Below, piece by piece: positions 8,913 to 18,434 of a stretch of 57,432 bases of DNA. Every line of letters begins with the position of its first letter. Within the stretch, counting starts at the first letter, position 1. The notes under the pieces were generated by a model that was not told the DNA's origin, made no database searches, and saw nothing but the letters and a program-made list of their open reading frames with translations. The stretch lies in assembly GCA_024275415.1 (NCBI GenBank), contig JAJRZD010000050.1, positions 1 to 57,432 on the forward strand, read 5' to 3'. This DNA comes from an archaeon. GTDB lineage: Archaea > Asgardarchaeota > Thorarchaeia > Thorarchaeales > Thorarchaeaceae. A program made the position numbers and the translations under genes.

Positions 8913-9369
8913 CATAATCGCAGGAGGATAAAAGGAATGAGTGCTCAAAAAAGCAGAATCCTAGCCTAATAACACTCTGAATTCTCCAATCTCGATGGGG
9001 GACTCATATTCGATGTGATAAATCACGGAATACGCCGCTAATCTGCTAAATCCTGTTCTAACGAGTTAGTACGGTTCTTTCGTGGTTATGAACGTCGGAA
9101 CGATGTGTACTGACATTATCATGGGATATGGTTCGATTTGCATTCAGCGCCATTGGGAAGAAACTATTAGAAAATCGACAGCCTGAATGAGTTGATGACC
9201 ATTGTTACTCCCGTATTGGGAGATAGAGAGCGGGTTTGCCATTTAGAAATATTGGATAGACCGAGCGGATTGATTTAGGAATGGGTGATGGTGGCTAGCA
9301 TTGCGACCACTCGCTTTATCAAGGGATTCAGCTCCTACTTTTGACCTCTAAGACAAGGATTGATACGAA
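8913..9369. other. intergenic region between CRISPR leader and carbamate kinase
   Basis: I see no convincing gene here. A 10-codon frame starts at ATG 8937 behind GGAGG (8923-8927) and lies about 25 bases after the near-palindromic TATA box at 8905, so it could be a chance or a leader peptide. A 27-codon frame near 9196 matches nothing I know. No cas1 or cas2 remnant was recognised. Confidence 0.4.
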
Positions 9370-10338
9370 ATGTCCAAGAAGGCAGTCATTGCAATTGGAG
9401 GAAACTCACTTATCAAAGACAAGGAGCACAAGACAATTCCTGATCAATATGCAGCAGCGGCTGAGACCTGCAAGCATATAGCGGACATGATAGAGAATGA
9501 CTGGAATGTTGTTATCACATCAGGCAATGGGCCCCAGGTAGGGTTCATTCTACGGCGCTCCGAGCTGGCGGCACATGAGTTGCACGAGGTTCCATTGGAC
9601 TACTGTGGGGCTGACACACAGGGTGCGATAGGCTACATGATACAGAGGGCAATGTACAACGAGTTCGCAAGGAGAGGGATACAGAAGGACGTAGCCAGTA
9701 TAGTCACTCAGGTTCTTGTTGATAAGGATGACCCTGCGTTCCAGAACCCGAATAAACCGATTGGTTCGTTCATGGACGAGAAAGAGGCTAAGCGCAGGGA
9801 GAAGGAAGAGGGCTGGACTGTCAGAGAGGATTCTGGACGTGGCTGGAGGAGAGTCGTGCCTTCGCCGATCCCGAAGAGGATCATGGAGCTGGAGGCGATA
9901 AAGACCCTGAACCGGAGCGGCATCATCGTGTACGCCGTAGGTGGTGGTGGTATTCCGGTCATCAAGAACGAGAAGGGCGAGCTGGAAGGCACCGCTGCTG
10001 TCATCGACAAGGACAGGGCTTCTAGCCTACTCGCTAATGGGCTGAATGCTGATGTCCTCTTGATCTCAACGGCAGTTGAACAGGCATATCTGAACTTTGG
10101 AAAGGAGAACCAGGAACCTATTCTCAAGATGGATCACATTCAGGCGCAGAAGTACATGGAAGAAGGTCATTTCTCGGCAGGCAGTATGTTACCCAAGATA
10201 GAGGCATGTGTTGCGTTCATCAAGCGCGGCGGTAAGAAGGCTATCATCACGAACCCGGAGAACATCACACGCGCTCTGAACGGTGAAACAGGCACTACGA
10301 TTGTGGAAGGATTTGCTGTCCCACCACCGCCTCCATAG
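9370..10338 (+). CDS. arcC: carbamate kinase
   Basis: The 322-residue protein is a full-length carbamate kinase of the amino acid kinase fold. It catalyses the reversible transfer of phosphate between carbamoyl phosphate and ADP, making ATP in catabolism. Signatures are KAVIAIGGNSLI at residues 4-15, VITSGNGPQVG, the substrate-binding stretch DYCGADTQGAIGYM, VYAVGGGGIPV, and the nucleotide-site segment VIDKDRASSLLA. The C-terminus (NPENITRALNGETGTTIV) is canonical. The ATG at 9370 is set by homology; the upstream sequence has only a weak purine stretch. Arginine deiminase and ornithine carbamoyltransferase are not adjacent, so the carbamoyl phosphate source (for example purine or allantoin breakdown) is unknown. 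Confidence 0.95.
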   Translation: MSKKAVIAIGGNSLIKDKEHKTIPDQYAAAAETCKHIADMIENDWNVVITSGNGPQVGFILRRSELAAHELHEVPLDYCGADTQGAIGYMIQRAMYNEFARRGIQKDVASIVTQVLVDKDDPAFQNPNKPIGSFMDEKEAKRREKEEGWTVREDSGRGWRRVVPSPIPKRIMELEAIKTLNRSGIIVYAVGGGGIPVIKNEKGELEGTAAVIDKDRASSLLANGLNADVLLISTAVEQAYLNFGKENQEPILKMDHIQAQKYMEEGHFSAGSMLPKIEACVAFIKRGGKKAIITNPENITRALNGETGTTIVEGFAVPPPPP

Positions 10339-10485
10339 AGTCAACGTTTCCATGGCTCCCCAAAGAATGTAGTCATGTTTCGAGAACGTAGTGAAGAGTA
10401 TATCTGCCAATCGATAGCCTCTCAGTAGATTTCTTGATGGGGAACGGAATATAAGATGTGCTCTTTACTAGTATGAGTGGGATAG

Positions 10486-11271
10486 ATGGATATTATGAGT
10501 AACGATTCAGGCTGGAACCACTTGGGGTATGGTTTCTTGCTTTATTGCCTCGCCTTTTTCATCCTCGCTATAGCATATGTGGTGGAATCTCTCAGGTTCC
10601 TTGGAGGTTTTTCAATTCTGGTTCTACTGGGAGGAGTCCTCTTTCTTTGGAAATCTAGTGGGAAGAATATCATAGATCTTGGGATGAAACGTGAGTCGCT
10701 CCGCATGGATAGGCTCATGCTTTTGTTCTTGATCGGGCTCTTGTTACCAATCCTCCTCGTAATATCTGAAGTGTTCGTTTTATTGGCGAATGCAGAGTCG
10801 GGGACTGTCCTTCCTTACGTCTTGGGATTGAGCATCGTGAAGATCATCCTTCTTGTTCTCATCGAGGAAACCATATTCAGAGGCTACTTTATCCAAGCGC
10901 TCATCGGTAAGACTGACCGAACGAAGGCGGTTATTGTTCCATCGATTCTCTGGGCAAGTCTTCATATCCCGAACATGGTTTCTTCTGGACTGTCGCTGCT
11001 CGCAATCTCTCTAGGCATAGGGTCTCTTACTGTCTTGGGAATCGCTCTGGGTGTGGCATTCCTTGGCAACATGCGGTGCATATGGTATCCGTTTGGGATC
11101 CATTTCGCGTACAATCTTGCATTCAGCATTATTTCCGCGCTCTTTGTCATCTCATATGGAGGTTCCGAGTTGCTCGTAGGTACTCGTCCATGGTACCCCG
11201 AATCCGGGATATTGGGTGTGTTATTGACGTTGGGCATTCTAGCCCTGACCTATCGCATCCGTGCCACATGA
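10486..11271 (+). CDS. CPBP family intramembrane metalloprotease (CAAX-type)
   Basis: The 261-residue protein has about seven or eight hydrophobic helices. It carries the three conserved motifs of the Rce1/CPBP (Abi) family: EETIFRGYF (EExxxR) near residue 126, the FxxxH-like segment SILWASLHIPNM about 30 residues later, and HFAYNLAF (HxxxN) near 206. These form a glutamate/histidine active site inside the membrane. Bacterial and archaeal members process or protect exported peptides, and some serve in bacteriocin immunity. No substrate candidate is next to it. ATG 10486 and ATG 10495 are both possible starts. It appears to be transcribed alone. Confidence 0.9.
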   Translation: MDIMSNDSGWNHLGYGFLLYCLAFFILAIAYVVESLRFLGGFSILVLLGGVLFLWKSSGKNIIDLGMKRESLRMDRLMLLFLIGLLLPILLVISEVFVLLANAESGTVLPYVLGLSIVKIILLVLIEETIFRGYFIQALIGKTDRTKAVIVPSILWASLHIPNMVSSGLSLLAISLGIGSLTVLGIALGVAFLGNMRCIWYPFGIHFAYNLAFSIISALFVISYGGSELLVGTRPWYPESGILGVLLTLGILALTYRIRAT

Positions 11272-11859
11272 TTTTGGATTTTGCCTTGTCCAACACTGAA
11301 ACACATTCGATGAATCGACTCCTCTTTATAGTTGAGTTGGAAACGGCTCAGACGAGGCACAGAACGCGAATCTCCTTAATGTGAACACACCCTATTTACC
11401 GTCATTGTAATCTGGACACCAGAATCTTGTCTTCCTAGGGACGGCACTGGGAACGACTCTGTGTGGTCAGCATCACTGTCGTCTGACCTTGTGTCATAGT
11501 ACAGTCCGGTCGTATAGAACCACCTACCAAGAGAGATCCCAGCTTTCTCACAGATGTTAGTAATCCATGAGGATAACCTCTGATAGTGCCCAGAACAACT
11601 GAATGAAGAGTCATGAAGTTTTCTTGACGGAAAATGAGTTTATGATGGTATAGAATTCTTTGAATTTTATAGTTTTCAAAATGGTGCTTATATAATTCAT
11701 CAAAGGTTATGACCTTACAAGAATCATGTATGGTTTAGCCAAACGATAACGCCACTATCAAAAGACACCACCTCCGATCAAAAAGGGAAAAGGTATCTTT
11801 TGTACTGCCTGATACTATCATCAGGACTGATTAACGGGCATCATTGTTGGCGAGACCTC
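11272..11859. other. long intergenic region with possible coding remnant and promoter
   Basis: About 590 bases lack a normal gene. On the minus strand, from roughly 11636 to 11382, about 85 codons are open without a start, with protein-like composition (for example ICEKAGISLGRWFYTTG and LYYDTRSDDSD). This may be a decayed gene end but resembles no family I know. On the plus strand a strong TATA-like box, CTTATATAA, lies at 11687-11695 and probably drives the surface cluster, giving a leader of about 140 nt. The stretch 11636-11700 is very AT-rich. Confidence 0.35.
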
Positions 11860-14250
11860 ATGAACCATGTACAATTGATTATGAAGGTGTTAATGATTCT
11901 CAGTAACAGAAAAACACGAACGTTACTCATCCTTGCAGTTTTTATCCTCATTCTGCTTCCACTGAGTGGAGTGATTGATAGACCTGAACAAGGACGAGTT
12001 GTGTCAGTTAACAAAGCTATGACATCAGCAGTCACCACTTACGCACCCACTCGTCTTGCTGATCCTATCTATGATACAAAGACCAGCGACTTTGTCAAAC
12101 TCACTAGGAATGTGGCAAGTAATAATGCTAGTAGTGTTGATGATATCTATTTCAGGCTTGGCACGGTCAAGATCCTAGACCCGACACTGTCCAATCTTAC
12201 GACAGCGCAGAAGGACTATTGGATTTCGCAGTTACTATCCTTCCAGAGATCCAATGGCGGATTCGGCGATTGGTACCGTGACCGAAGCAGTGTGTCAGCT
12301 ACTTATATGGCATTACAAAGTCTTCAATGGTTGGGCTATTCTGGACTTAATACCACGCTCGTCCAATCATATCTGGATCGCCTGCAAAATTCGCTTACTG
12401 ATGGGTATAACTCCTATCTTCAAGACACTGACAGCGATGTGCATGCGACATACCTTGCAGTGAAATCATACCAGCTCATTGGAAAGGCTCCCAGCAATGT
12501 CACGGCTGTCGCAGCATATCTAAAGAGAGCACAGAACCCTGACGGTGGTTTTGGTCTGCAGACCAACAATGAGAAAGGAATCTACTGGACATCCAAGGCA
12601 ACTGTCACTCAGGACGCGATTCTCGGACTTGATGTCCTATCCAGCACGGCAAACGATTCTGCAGCAGCGTTGAGTTTTGTTCAAGGACTTCAACTATTAT
12701 CCAGTGGAGGTTTTACCAATGACCCGGTTACAACAACCTCTGCATCCTCTTACTCAGCTGCAGCATTAGAAACCATATATTTCCTCGGCGGCACCCCTGC
12801 GAATGCAACATCAGCTGAGGAATACATACGTTCTCTCGAGTTGCCGGACGGGAGCTTTAAGCTGAGTCCAACAAGCGTTGACGGCTCTCTTAAAGGCACA
12901 TACTTTAGCGTTTCTGCTCTCTCACAACTTGGATCAATGCCCACCAATGTCACTGCAACATTAGAATACATCCTCAATCCCGTATATACTGACGGTTATG
13001 GAGGTGCACCTGGCGAAACCCCGACACTCCGAGAGACATTCGATGCAGTCTATGCGTTGAAACTGATGGGCGAAACCCCAGTCGATCCTCAGGGAATCAT
13101 AGACTTTGTAGCATCATATCGGAATCCCGATGGCGGTTATGGTGTATCTGGTTCTTATGCCGAGAGCACGCTGCGCGCCGTAGAGATATATAATCTGCTG
13201 GGCGAACCATTCCCGAACTCATCTCAGACCATCTCATTCCTTCAAGGGTTACAGTTGCCCAGTGGAGGGTTCGTGAAGAACCCAAATGCGACGACAGCTT
13301 ACTCCGTTTCCACATTCAGGAGTGTCCGTGCACTCGATCTATTGGGGAGTCAGCCTTCTGATATCGCTGGTGCCATCTCGTTCCTGCAAGGAATCCAGAA
13401 TAGTGACGGTGGCTTTGGAGGGTTCCTTGGTGATTCGAGTGATGTGACCAGCACATACCGTACTGTCAGAGCGTTGGACATTCTAGGTTCTGCCCCAACT
13501 GACGTTAATGCGGCAATCGACTTCATCAAAAACAGCCAGAATCCTGATGGTGGGTTCAGGAGAAGTGTACTTGATACTGCGTTGCCAAAGAACGTGTCGA
13601 ACACCATCCACACATATTCTGCTATGCGGACACTATCGATACTTGGAGCGAAACCCCTCAATATTTCAGGTGTGTACAACTACATCCTCTCTGTCCACAA
13701 CTATGATAGCGGATATGCAGAACACCCCCGGTTCACATCTGATGTGTCCTATACTTTCGTTTCGTTGTACCTAGTCAACCACTTCCATGAGTTCACTGGA
13801 TTCAGTCTATCATTGGATGACGGTCTGAACACCACACGAACCCAGTACGATAACTTCACAGTGAATCTAAGCGGTGACATGGGAAACCTGTACTACAACA
13901 TCACGAACGCGAATACCACCAACAGTGCTGTTGGGACGTTGCTTACAGCAGGTTCGGTCATCATCGACACCTCTACACTGGATAACGGGACTTACATCTA
14001 TGAGATGTCCGTCGAAGACCCGACGGGAGCCCGGATTCAGATACAGATTGAGGTGCTGATTGCTAAGTCTTCATCTACGACGACCAACACTCCAACAACG
14101 ACAACAGATACAACGACAGATACGACAACAGAAACCCCTACGACACCAGGGCTCCCATTGAACCTTGACATGACTACGATCATTATGCTCAGTCTGCTGG
14201 GTCTAGTTATCGTGTCGGTTGTAGTTGCAAGACGACGCAGGTCCAGATAG
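11860..14250 (+). CDS. exported alpha/alpha-toroid (prenyltransferase-like repeat) surface protein
   Basis: From ATG 11860 the protein is 796 residues. A signal/anchor helix lies at about 19-37 (TRTLLILAVFILILLPLSG). Residues 80-620 hold about ten repeats with the core NPDGGFG, each followed by a helix pair ending in A-x-x-x-L-x-x-LG. This is the alpha/alpha barrel seen in prenyltransferase beta subunits, squalene cyclases and related proteins. Here it is extracellular and lacks a recognisable catalytic DxDD or zinc site, so a binding or structural role is likely. A beta domain (about 630-735), a Thr-rich linker (TTTDTTTDTTTE) and a C-terminal helix with an RRRRSR tail anchor it. Upstream TTG and downstream ATG 11881 are alternative starts. 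It lies just before, and shares its repeat type with, the ATP-grasp fusion, so the two probably work together. Confidence 0.8.
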   Translation: MNHVQLIMKVLMILSNRKTRTLLILAVFILILLPLSGVIDRPEQGRVVSVNKAMTSAVTTYAPTRLADPIYDTKTSDFVKLTRNVASNNASSVDDIYFRLGTVKILDPTLSNLTTAQKDYWISQLLSFQRSNGGFGDWYRDRSSVSATYMALQSLQWLGYSGLNTTLVQSYLDRLQNSLTDGYNSYLQDTDSDVHATYLAVKSYQLIGKAPSNVTAVAAYLKRAQNPDGGFGLQTNNEKGIYWTSKATVTQDAILGLDVLSSTANDSAAALSFVQGLQLLSSGGFTNDPVTTTSASSYSAAALETIYFLGGTPANATSAEEYIRSLELPDGSFKLSPTSVDGSLKGTYFSVSALSQLGSMPTNVTATLEYILNPVYTDGYGGAPGETPTLRETFDAVYALKLMGETPVDPQGIIDFVASYRNPDGGYGVSGSYAESTLRAVEIYNLLGEPFPNSSQTISFLQGLQLPSGGFVKNPNATTAYSVSTFRSVRALDLLGSQPSDIAGAISFLQGIQNSDGGFGGFLGDSSDVTSTYRTVRALDILGSAPTDVNAAIDFIKNSQNPDGGFRRSVLDTALPKNVSNTIHTYSAMRTLSILGAKPLNISGVYNYILSVHNYDSGYAEHPRFTSDVSYTFVSLYLVNHFHEFTGFSLSLDDGLNTTRTQYDNFTVNLSGDMGNLYYNITNANTTNSAVGTLLTAGSVIIDTSTLDNGTYIYEMSVEDPTGARIQIQIEVLIAKSSSTTTNTPTTTTDTTTDTTTETPTTPGLPLNLDMTTIIMLSLLGLVIVSVVVARRRRSR

Positions 14251-14269
14251 TTTGAGCGGAGGATGGAGA

Positions 14270-17200
14270 ATGAGAACTCGTCGAGAGAGAATAGTGGCAG
14301 TTTCCTTACTGCTCTTCTTCTTTGGGATGACTCTCATTGCCATCCCTACTTGGACCATGAGTCATTATCAGACAGGTGTGGACGACACGGCCCTGCTGGA
14401 TGTCGGGTTCAACCGCTCTGAAGTCCGCAACAACGAAACCCTGACCCAAGGGCTGCTGTCGTTCATCGATCGCTCTCAAGATAATGGCGCTCAGAAAATT
14501 CCCTCAATGGATATGGCATTCTACATTGGGATGTCGTCATTCTTTCTTGATAATCTCTCATACACACATCCAACATCACTGTTCGAGTCATGTCTGGAGT
14601 TCATACAATCTGCTAGGAATGACGATGGTGGATATGGAAACTGGGATGGTGCCAAGAGCTCTGTGGAATCGACATATCAGGCGTTACGATTGTTGTCCGT
14701 TCGTGATAATATCGGGTCGCTTACATTGGATGAGGCAAACGCCACTCTGAGATTCATGAATGATCTGAGGACTCTTGAAGAGGGCTATCTTCCACTCCCT
14801 CTCTGGGACGCACCTGATGTTTCATCTACCTACCGAGCATCCTACATCTTTGACCTTCTGAAAAAGGAATTTCCCTCCCTTCCAATCACACTCGATAATT
14901 CTTCATTGTCATTTATTGATAGCGCATATGTGCCACCTATCTTTGCCGTAGGGGCTTCGGGTTTCTCCGAGAACGTGGGAGGGAGTGCCGAACTGCTTGC
15001 GTCCCTTTATGCGTTGAGGACGTATGTGCTATTCAATGTCACAGATTCACCTTACTTTGAGCCTATGGCGAAATTCTTGGATTCACTGGTAGCAACGAAT
15101 GGTGGTGTCGCTGGGAGACCTGGAGGATTCCCAACGACTGGATTCACCACAGCAGGAATAGAGATGTACCTGCTATTCAAGACCCGGACCGTCCTTGACA
15201 TTGATAGTTTCGTTTCACCATCCTTCATCGAGAAGGCGGTCAACTATCTTCTGGCGAACAGGGCAGCAGGCTCAGGTTTCACAGCTTCAGATAGGGACAC
15301 AACACCAGAGTACAGTTCCACTTTCTTCACCTTGCGTTCATTGGTTTTGCTCAAAGCGAACGGCTACCTCCCGACTATCCCTGACCTATCTGGAGTCGTC
15401 ACTTTCCTCTTGGACGGGATTCAGCCCTCATTCGGGTTTGGAGAGTACCCCGGTGACTCTCCAGATTTAGCAACGACTGCCTATGCCCTCTTGATAAGTA
15501 GGTATCTGAACGATTCTTCAGTGATAGATCCTGGCGTCAGCCAATATATCAAAGACTCGTACAGCCAATCGAAAGGGGGCTTTGGATTCAGGCCCGGTTC
15601 GACACCAAGGGTGAAATACACATACTACGGGATTCGAGCACTCCGAAGCTTTGGTGACCCAGTTGCTAATGTACGGGAGATTGAACAATTCATCCTCGAT
15701 TCTCAGAATCCTGAAGGAGGCTTTGGTGAGCGACCCGGCTCAAGTCTGAGCTATCTGACCCATACATACTGGGCAGTGTCAAGCCTGAAGATGTTAACTG
15801 GACTCGATGGATCACCTCTTGACGCCGAGTCAATACTTAATTGGCTGTTCTATCTCAGAAAACCGGATGGCACATATTCCAACTTCGTGGGACAAAACGG
15901 AACCCTGCGGTCAACCTATCGTGCATTGCAAGTCCTTTACATGCTTGGAGGTTCACTTTCTGAGGACGACGCACTACGCTCGACCCTTGCGTTGTTACAA
16001 ACGCCATCAGGCGGTTTCCTCCCTTCGTTTGATAAGACAGTTCCCACCATGGAATCGACCTTTTACGGGACCGCAATCTCATTATTGATTAGCGAGCCCA
16101 TCAACCCTGTCCAGATCAGGGACTTTGTGTTTTCCCTCCTCAACAAAGATGGAGGCTTTGGTCTGAGACCTGGCTTCTCAAGCAGGATCCGGTCATCATT
16201 CTATGGTCTTCTCACCCTTTTATTGCTTGAAAGGAACGAAACAGTCTTGGACGTATTGGACATCAGCGAGGATCCATTCGACGTTTATTCGCCCATCATC
16301 TATCCCGCCTTCGTCCCAAAGATTGACAATAACAAGGCGTTCCATGGCAGCTATCAGCTGACCGCAACGATTCTTGAGCCGGAAACCGATTTCGTCAGGA
16401 CATGGGTCGAGGCGAAGTGGACAGATAGGTCAACCAATGAAACAACTGAGTTCACATTTGAAGGTGAGAAGAATGGTGTGTACCAGAACGAGTGGTCGTA
16501 CCTTATGGGGACATTCAATCAGGCTGGGGTCTTGCAGTTCAGGATCCTAGCAGTCGACGACAACCAGAACTCGGTGTCCACAGAGTGGTATTTCCTACAG
16601 TCCATCGAAGCTGTGGAAGGGAACGCAGCTCCTGCTGAGGACATTATCAGTGCAGCGATGCCTTGGATCACACCCTTCTTCTTCGGGGTGGCTGCTGTTG
16701 AGGGCGTAGTATCGTACGGACGAAAACGAAACGAAAAAGAGAGTGAGATACTCATGTCGATTTCTGAAAAAGACAATGACGGAATAATGAACAGTGACAC
16801 GTTGAGCGTCATTGGAATACTGATTATAATGGGAACCATCAGCTTCCTTGCACGACTGTTCTTGCAAGACACGATATTGATTGCAGCGAACTCCATCTTT
16901 CTCTTTCGGTTCTTGCTTGGAATGATGGTAGTGCTTGTAGTGAAGTATGTTATCGGTATCAAGACCTTCGGGCTCTTCGGTCCTACTGTCATCGTTGTGT
17001 CAATGATTGCGCTTGGGCCTCTCTGGGGATTGGCAGTGTTCCTCAATATCTTCGCCGTTGGATACATGCTCAGATCATTGCTCAGTCAGTTCAATCTGGC
17101 TGTTGGGTTCAGGATTGGGATTCTGATGATTCTCACGATATCGATGATTGGACTTATGGAACTGCTTGGCGAGGTGTTCCTTATCCCTGTGCTTAGTGGT

Positions 17201-18433
17201 TCCATCCTCCTCCCAATCATCATTACGCCTTGGTACATCGACCGATTCGTTACAGAGATGCAACAATCAGACCATCTCGCAGCCCTCTCAAGGTTCGTGG
17301 TGACTCTTGGCGTATCCCTGGTCGCATATATATTCATGAGCATGGACGCTCTTGTCACATTCATCGTTGTCAACCCAGAGATATGGGTTTTGCTGACAGG
17401 GGCTGTATTGTATTTTGGGAGGAGTTCCAGATACACGAAGATGGACATGCAGCGGTTTCGAAGGCTCTTTGCCAAGCATGAGGAGCCCTTGTCCATGCAA
17501 ATTCGGAACCGTGATTACATCGCCAAGTACAACTCTCACATCCTCTATCCACTAATCAACAAGTATGATATGAAAGAACAGTTCGAGAAATGGCGTGTGC
17601 CTAGTGCCGAACTACTTGCCCTTGTGAACGATGAGGAACGCCTCTCGGCATTGATGATACGGCTTAAGACCGAGGAACAGTTCAGAAAAGGCTTTGTCAT
17701 CAAGCCTGCCCGGAGCTACGGAGGAAAGGGAATTATCGTTGTAGAGGGTAGGACTGCGGAAGGCAACTTTGTGATTGGTGGGGAAATCTATGCTCCCATC
17801 GCGATAGAAACCGAGATCCGTAAGATATTGCAAGGAGAGTACCTCACGAGCCAGACACTTGGCGACAAGGACATCGTGATCATCGAAGAGAGGATCATCA
17901 ATCATCCGAAACTTGCCAAGATATCGTTCGGGCTTCCTGATGTCCGCGTGATTGTCTTTCGGGGAATCCCGGTGATGGCAATGATGCGATTGGCGACGAA
18001 GGAAAGCCAAGGAAAGGCGAACCTCAAGCAGGGTGCCATCGGTGCAGCCGTTCGCTTGTCGGATGGGGTCATCTACCGTGCTGAGATCAAAGGCACCGAG
18101 GTCGAAAGGCATCCTGATACAGGGGAGCGGATTATCGGGTTCGCATTTGAGAATTGGCAAGAGATTCTTGCTATTGCATGTTTGGCACAGAAGAGCAGCG
18201 GGTTGGGCTATGCCGGTGTTGATATTGTCATAGATGAGAACGACCGTGTACTCTTGCTTGAAATCAACAAGCGACCGGGACTAGAGATACAGAACGTCAA
18301 CCAGCATAGTCTATTGCAGCGACTGGAACTCATCGAAGAACGAGATCTGGATGCCACCGAACGGTCACCCATCAGTGCTGCCCAACTTGGTATACAACTG
18401 GCAATGGACTATTGGGAAAAGGAGGCTGTATAG
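14270..18433 (+). CDS. alpha/alpha-toroid + 7TM + cytoplasmic ATP-grasp ligase fusion protein
   Basis: From ATG 14270 (MRTRRERI, behind a GGAGGATGGAG purine stretch) the protein is 1387 residues. A signal helix lies at about 7-28. Residues 50-660 carry exported toroid repeats (NDDGGYGNW, NPEGGFGER, NKDGGFGLR) like those of the preceding gene. A beta-sandwich-like segment follows to about 780. One helix at about 794-816, then a short acidic cytosolic segment, then about seven helices (845-1045) precede a cytosolic ATP-grasp domain (1065-1360) with FVIKPARSYGGKGI near 1142 and the metal-binding LLEINKRPGLEIQNVN near 1327. The 7TM plus ATP-grasp pairing with a transglutaminase neighbour resembles the bacterial cluster in which 7TM/transglutaminase proteins accompany glutamate-ligase-like ATP-grasp enzymes, predicted to make or attach peptides. 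The toroid fusion is unusual. The substrate is not known. Confidence 0.8.
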   Translation: MRTRRERIVAVSLLLFFFGMTLIAIPTWTMSHYQTGVDDTALLDVGFNRSEVRNNETLTQGLLSFIDRSQDNGAQKIPSMDMAFYIGMSSFFLDNLSYTHPTSLFESCLEFIQSARNDDGGYGNWDGAKSSVESTYQALRLLSVRDNIGSLTLDEANATLRFMNDLRTLEEGYLPLPLWDAPDVSSTYRASYIFDLLKKEFPSLPITLDNSSLSFIDSAYVPPIFAVGASGFSENVGGSAELLASLYALRTYVLFNVTDSPYFEPMAKFLDSLVATNGGVAGRPGGFPTTGFTTAGIEMYLLFKTRTVLDIDSFVSPSFIEKAVNYLLANRAAGSGFTASDRDTTPEYSSTFFTLRSLVLLKANGYLPTIPDLSGVVTFLLDGIQPSFGFGEYPGDSPDLATTAYALLISRYLNDSSVIDPGVSQYIKDSYSQSKGGFGFRPGSTPRVKYTYYGIRALRSFGDPVANVREIEQFILDSQNPEGGFGERPGSSLSYLTHTYWAVSSLKMLTGLDGSPLDAESILNWLFYLRKPDGTYSNFVGQNGTLRSTYRALQVLYMLGGSLSEDDALRSTLALLQTPSGGFLPSFDKTVPTMESTFYGTAISLLISEPINPVQIRDFVFSLLNKDGGFGLRPGFSSRIRSSFYGLLTLLLLERNETVLDVLDISEDPFDVYSPIIYPAFVPKIDNNKAFHGSYQLTATILEPETDFVRTWVEAKWTDRSTNETTEFTFEGEKNGVYQNEWSYLMGTFNQAGVLQFRILAVDDNQNSVSTEWYFLQSIEAVEGNAAPAEDIISAAMPWITPFFFGVAAVEGVVSYGRKRNEKESEILMSISEKDNDGIMNSDTLSVIGILIIMGTISFLARLFLQDTILIAANSIFLFRFLLGMMVVLVVKYVIGIKTFGLFGPTVIVVSMIALGPLWGLAVFLNIFAVGYMLRSLLSQFNLAVGFRIGILMILTISMIGLMELLGEVFLIPVLSGSILLPIIITPWYIDRFVTEMQQSDHLAALSRFVVTLGVSLVAYIFMSMDALVTFIVVNPEIWVLLTGAVLYFGRSSRYTKMDMQRFRRLFAKHEEPLSMQIRNRDYIAKYNSHILYPLINKYDMKEQFEKWRVPSAELLALVNDEERLSALMIRLKTEEQFRKGFVIKPARSYGGKGIIVVEGRTAEGNFVIGGEIYAPIAIETEIRKILQGEYLTSQTLGDKDIVIIEERIINHPKLAKISFGLPDVRVIVFRGIPVMAMMRLATKESQGKANLKQGAIGAAVRLSDGVIYRAEIKGTEVERHPDTGERIIGFAFENWQEILAIACLAQKSSGLGYAGVDIVIDENDRVLLLEINKRPGLEIQNVNQHSLLQRLELIEERDLDATERSPISAAQLGIQLAMDYWEKEAV

Positions 18434-18434
18434 A

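Noticed and set aside
8816..9369. Possible cas gene next to the leader
   Set aside because: Both strands were read; no cas1, cas2 or cas6 motif and no frame over 30 codons with a start.
16519..17067. 182-codon minus-strand frame opposite the 7TM segment
   Set aside because: The opposite strand of membrane-helix codons often stays open; it has no start signal, and the plus-strand protein is well supported.
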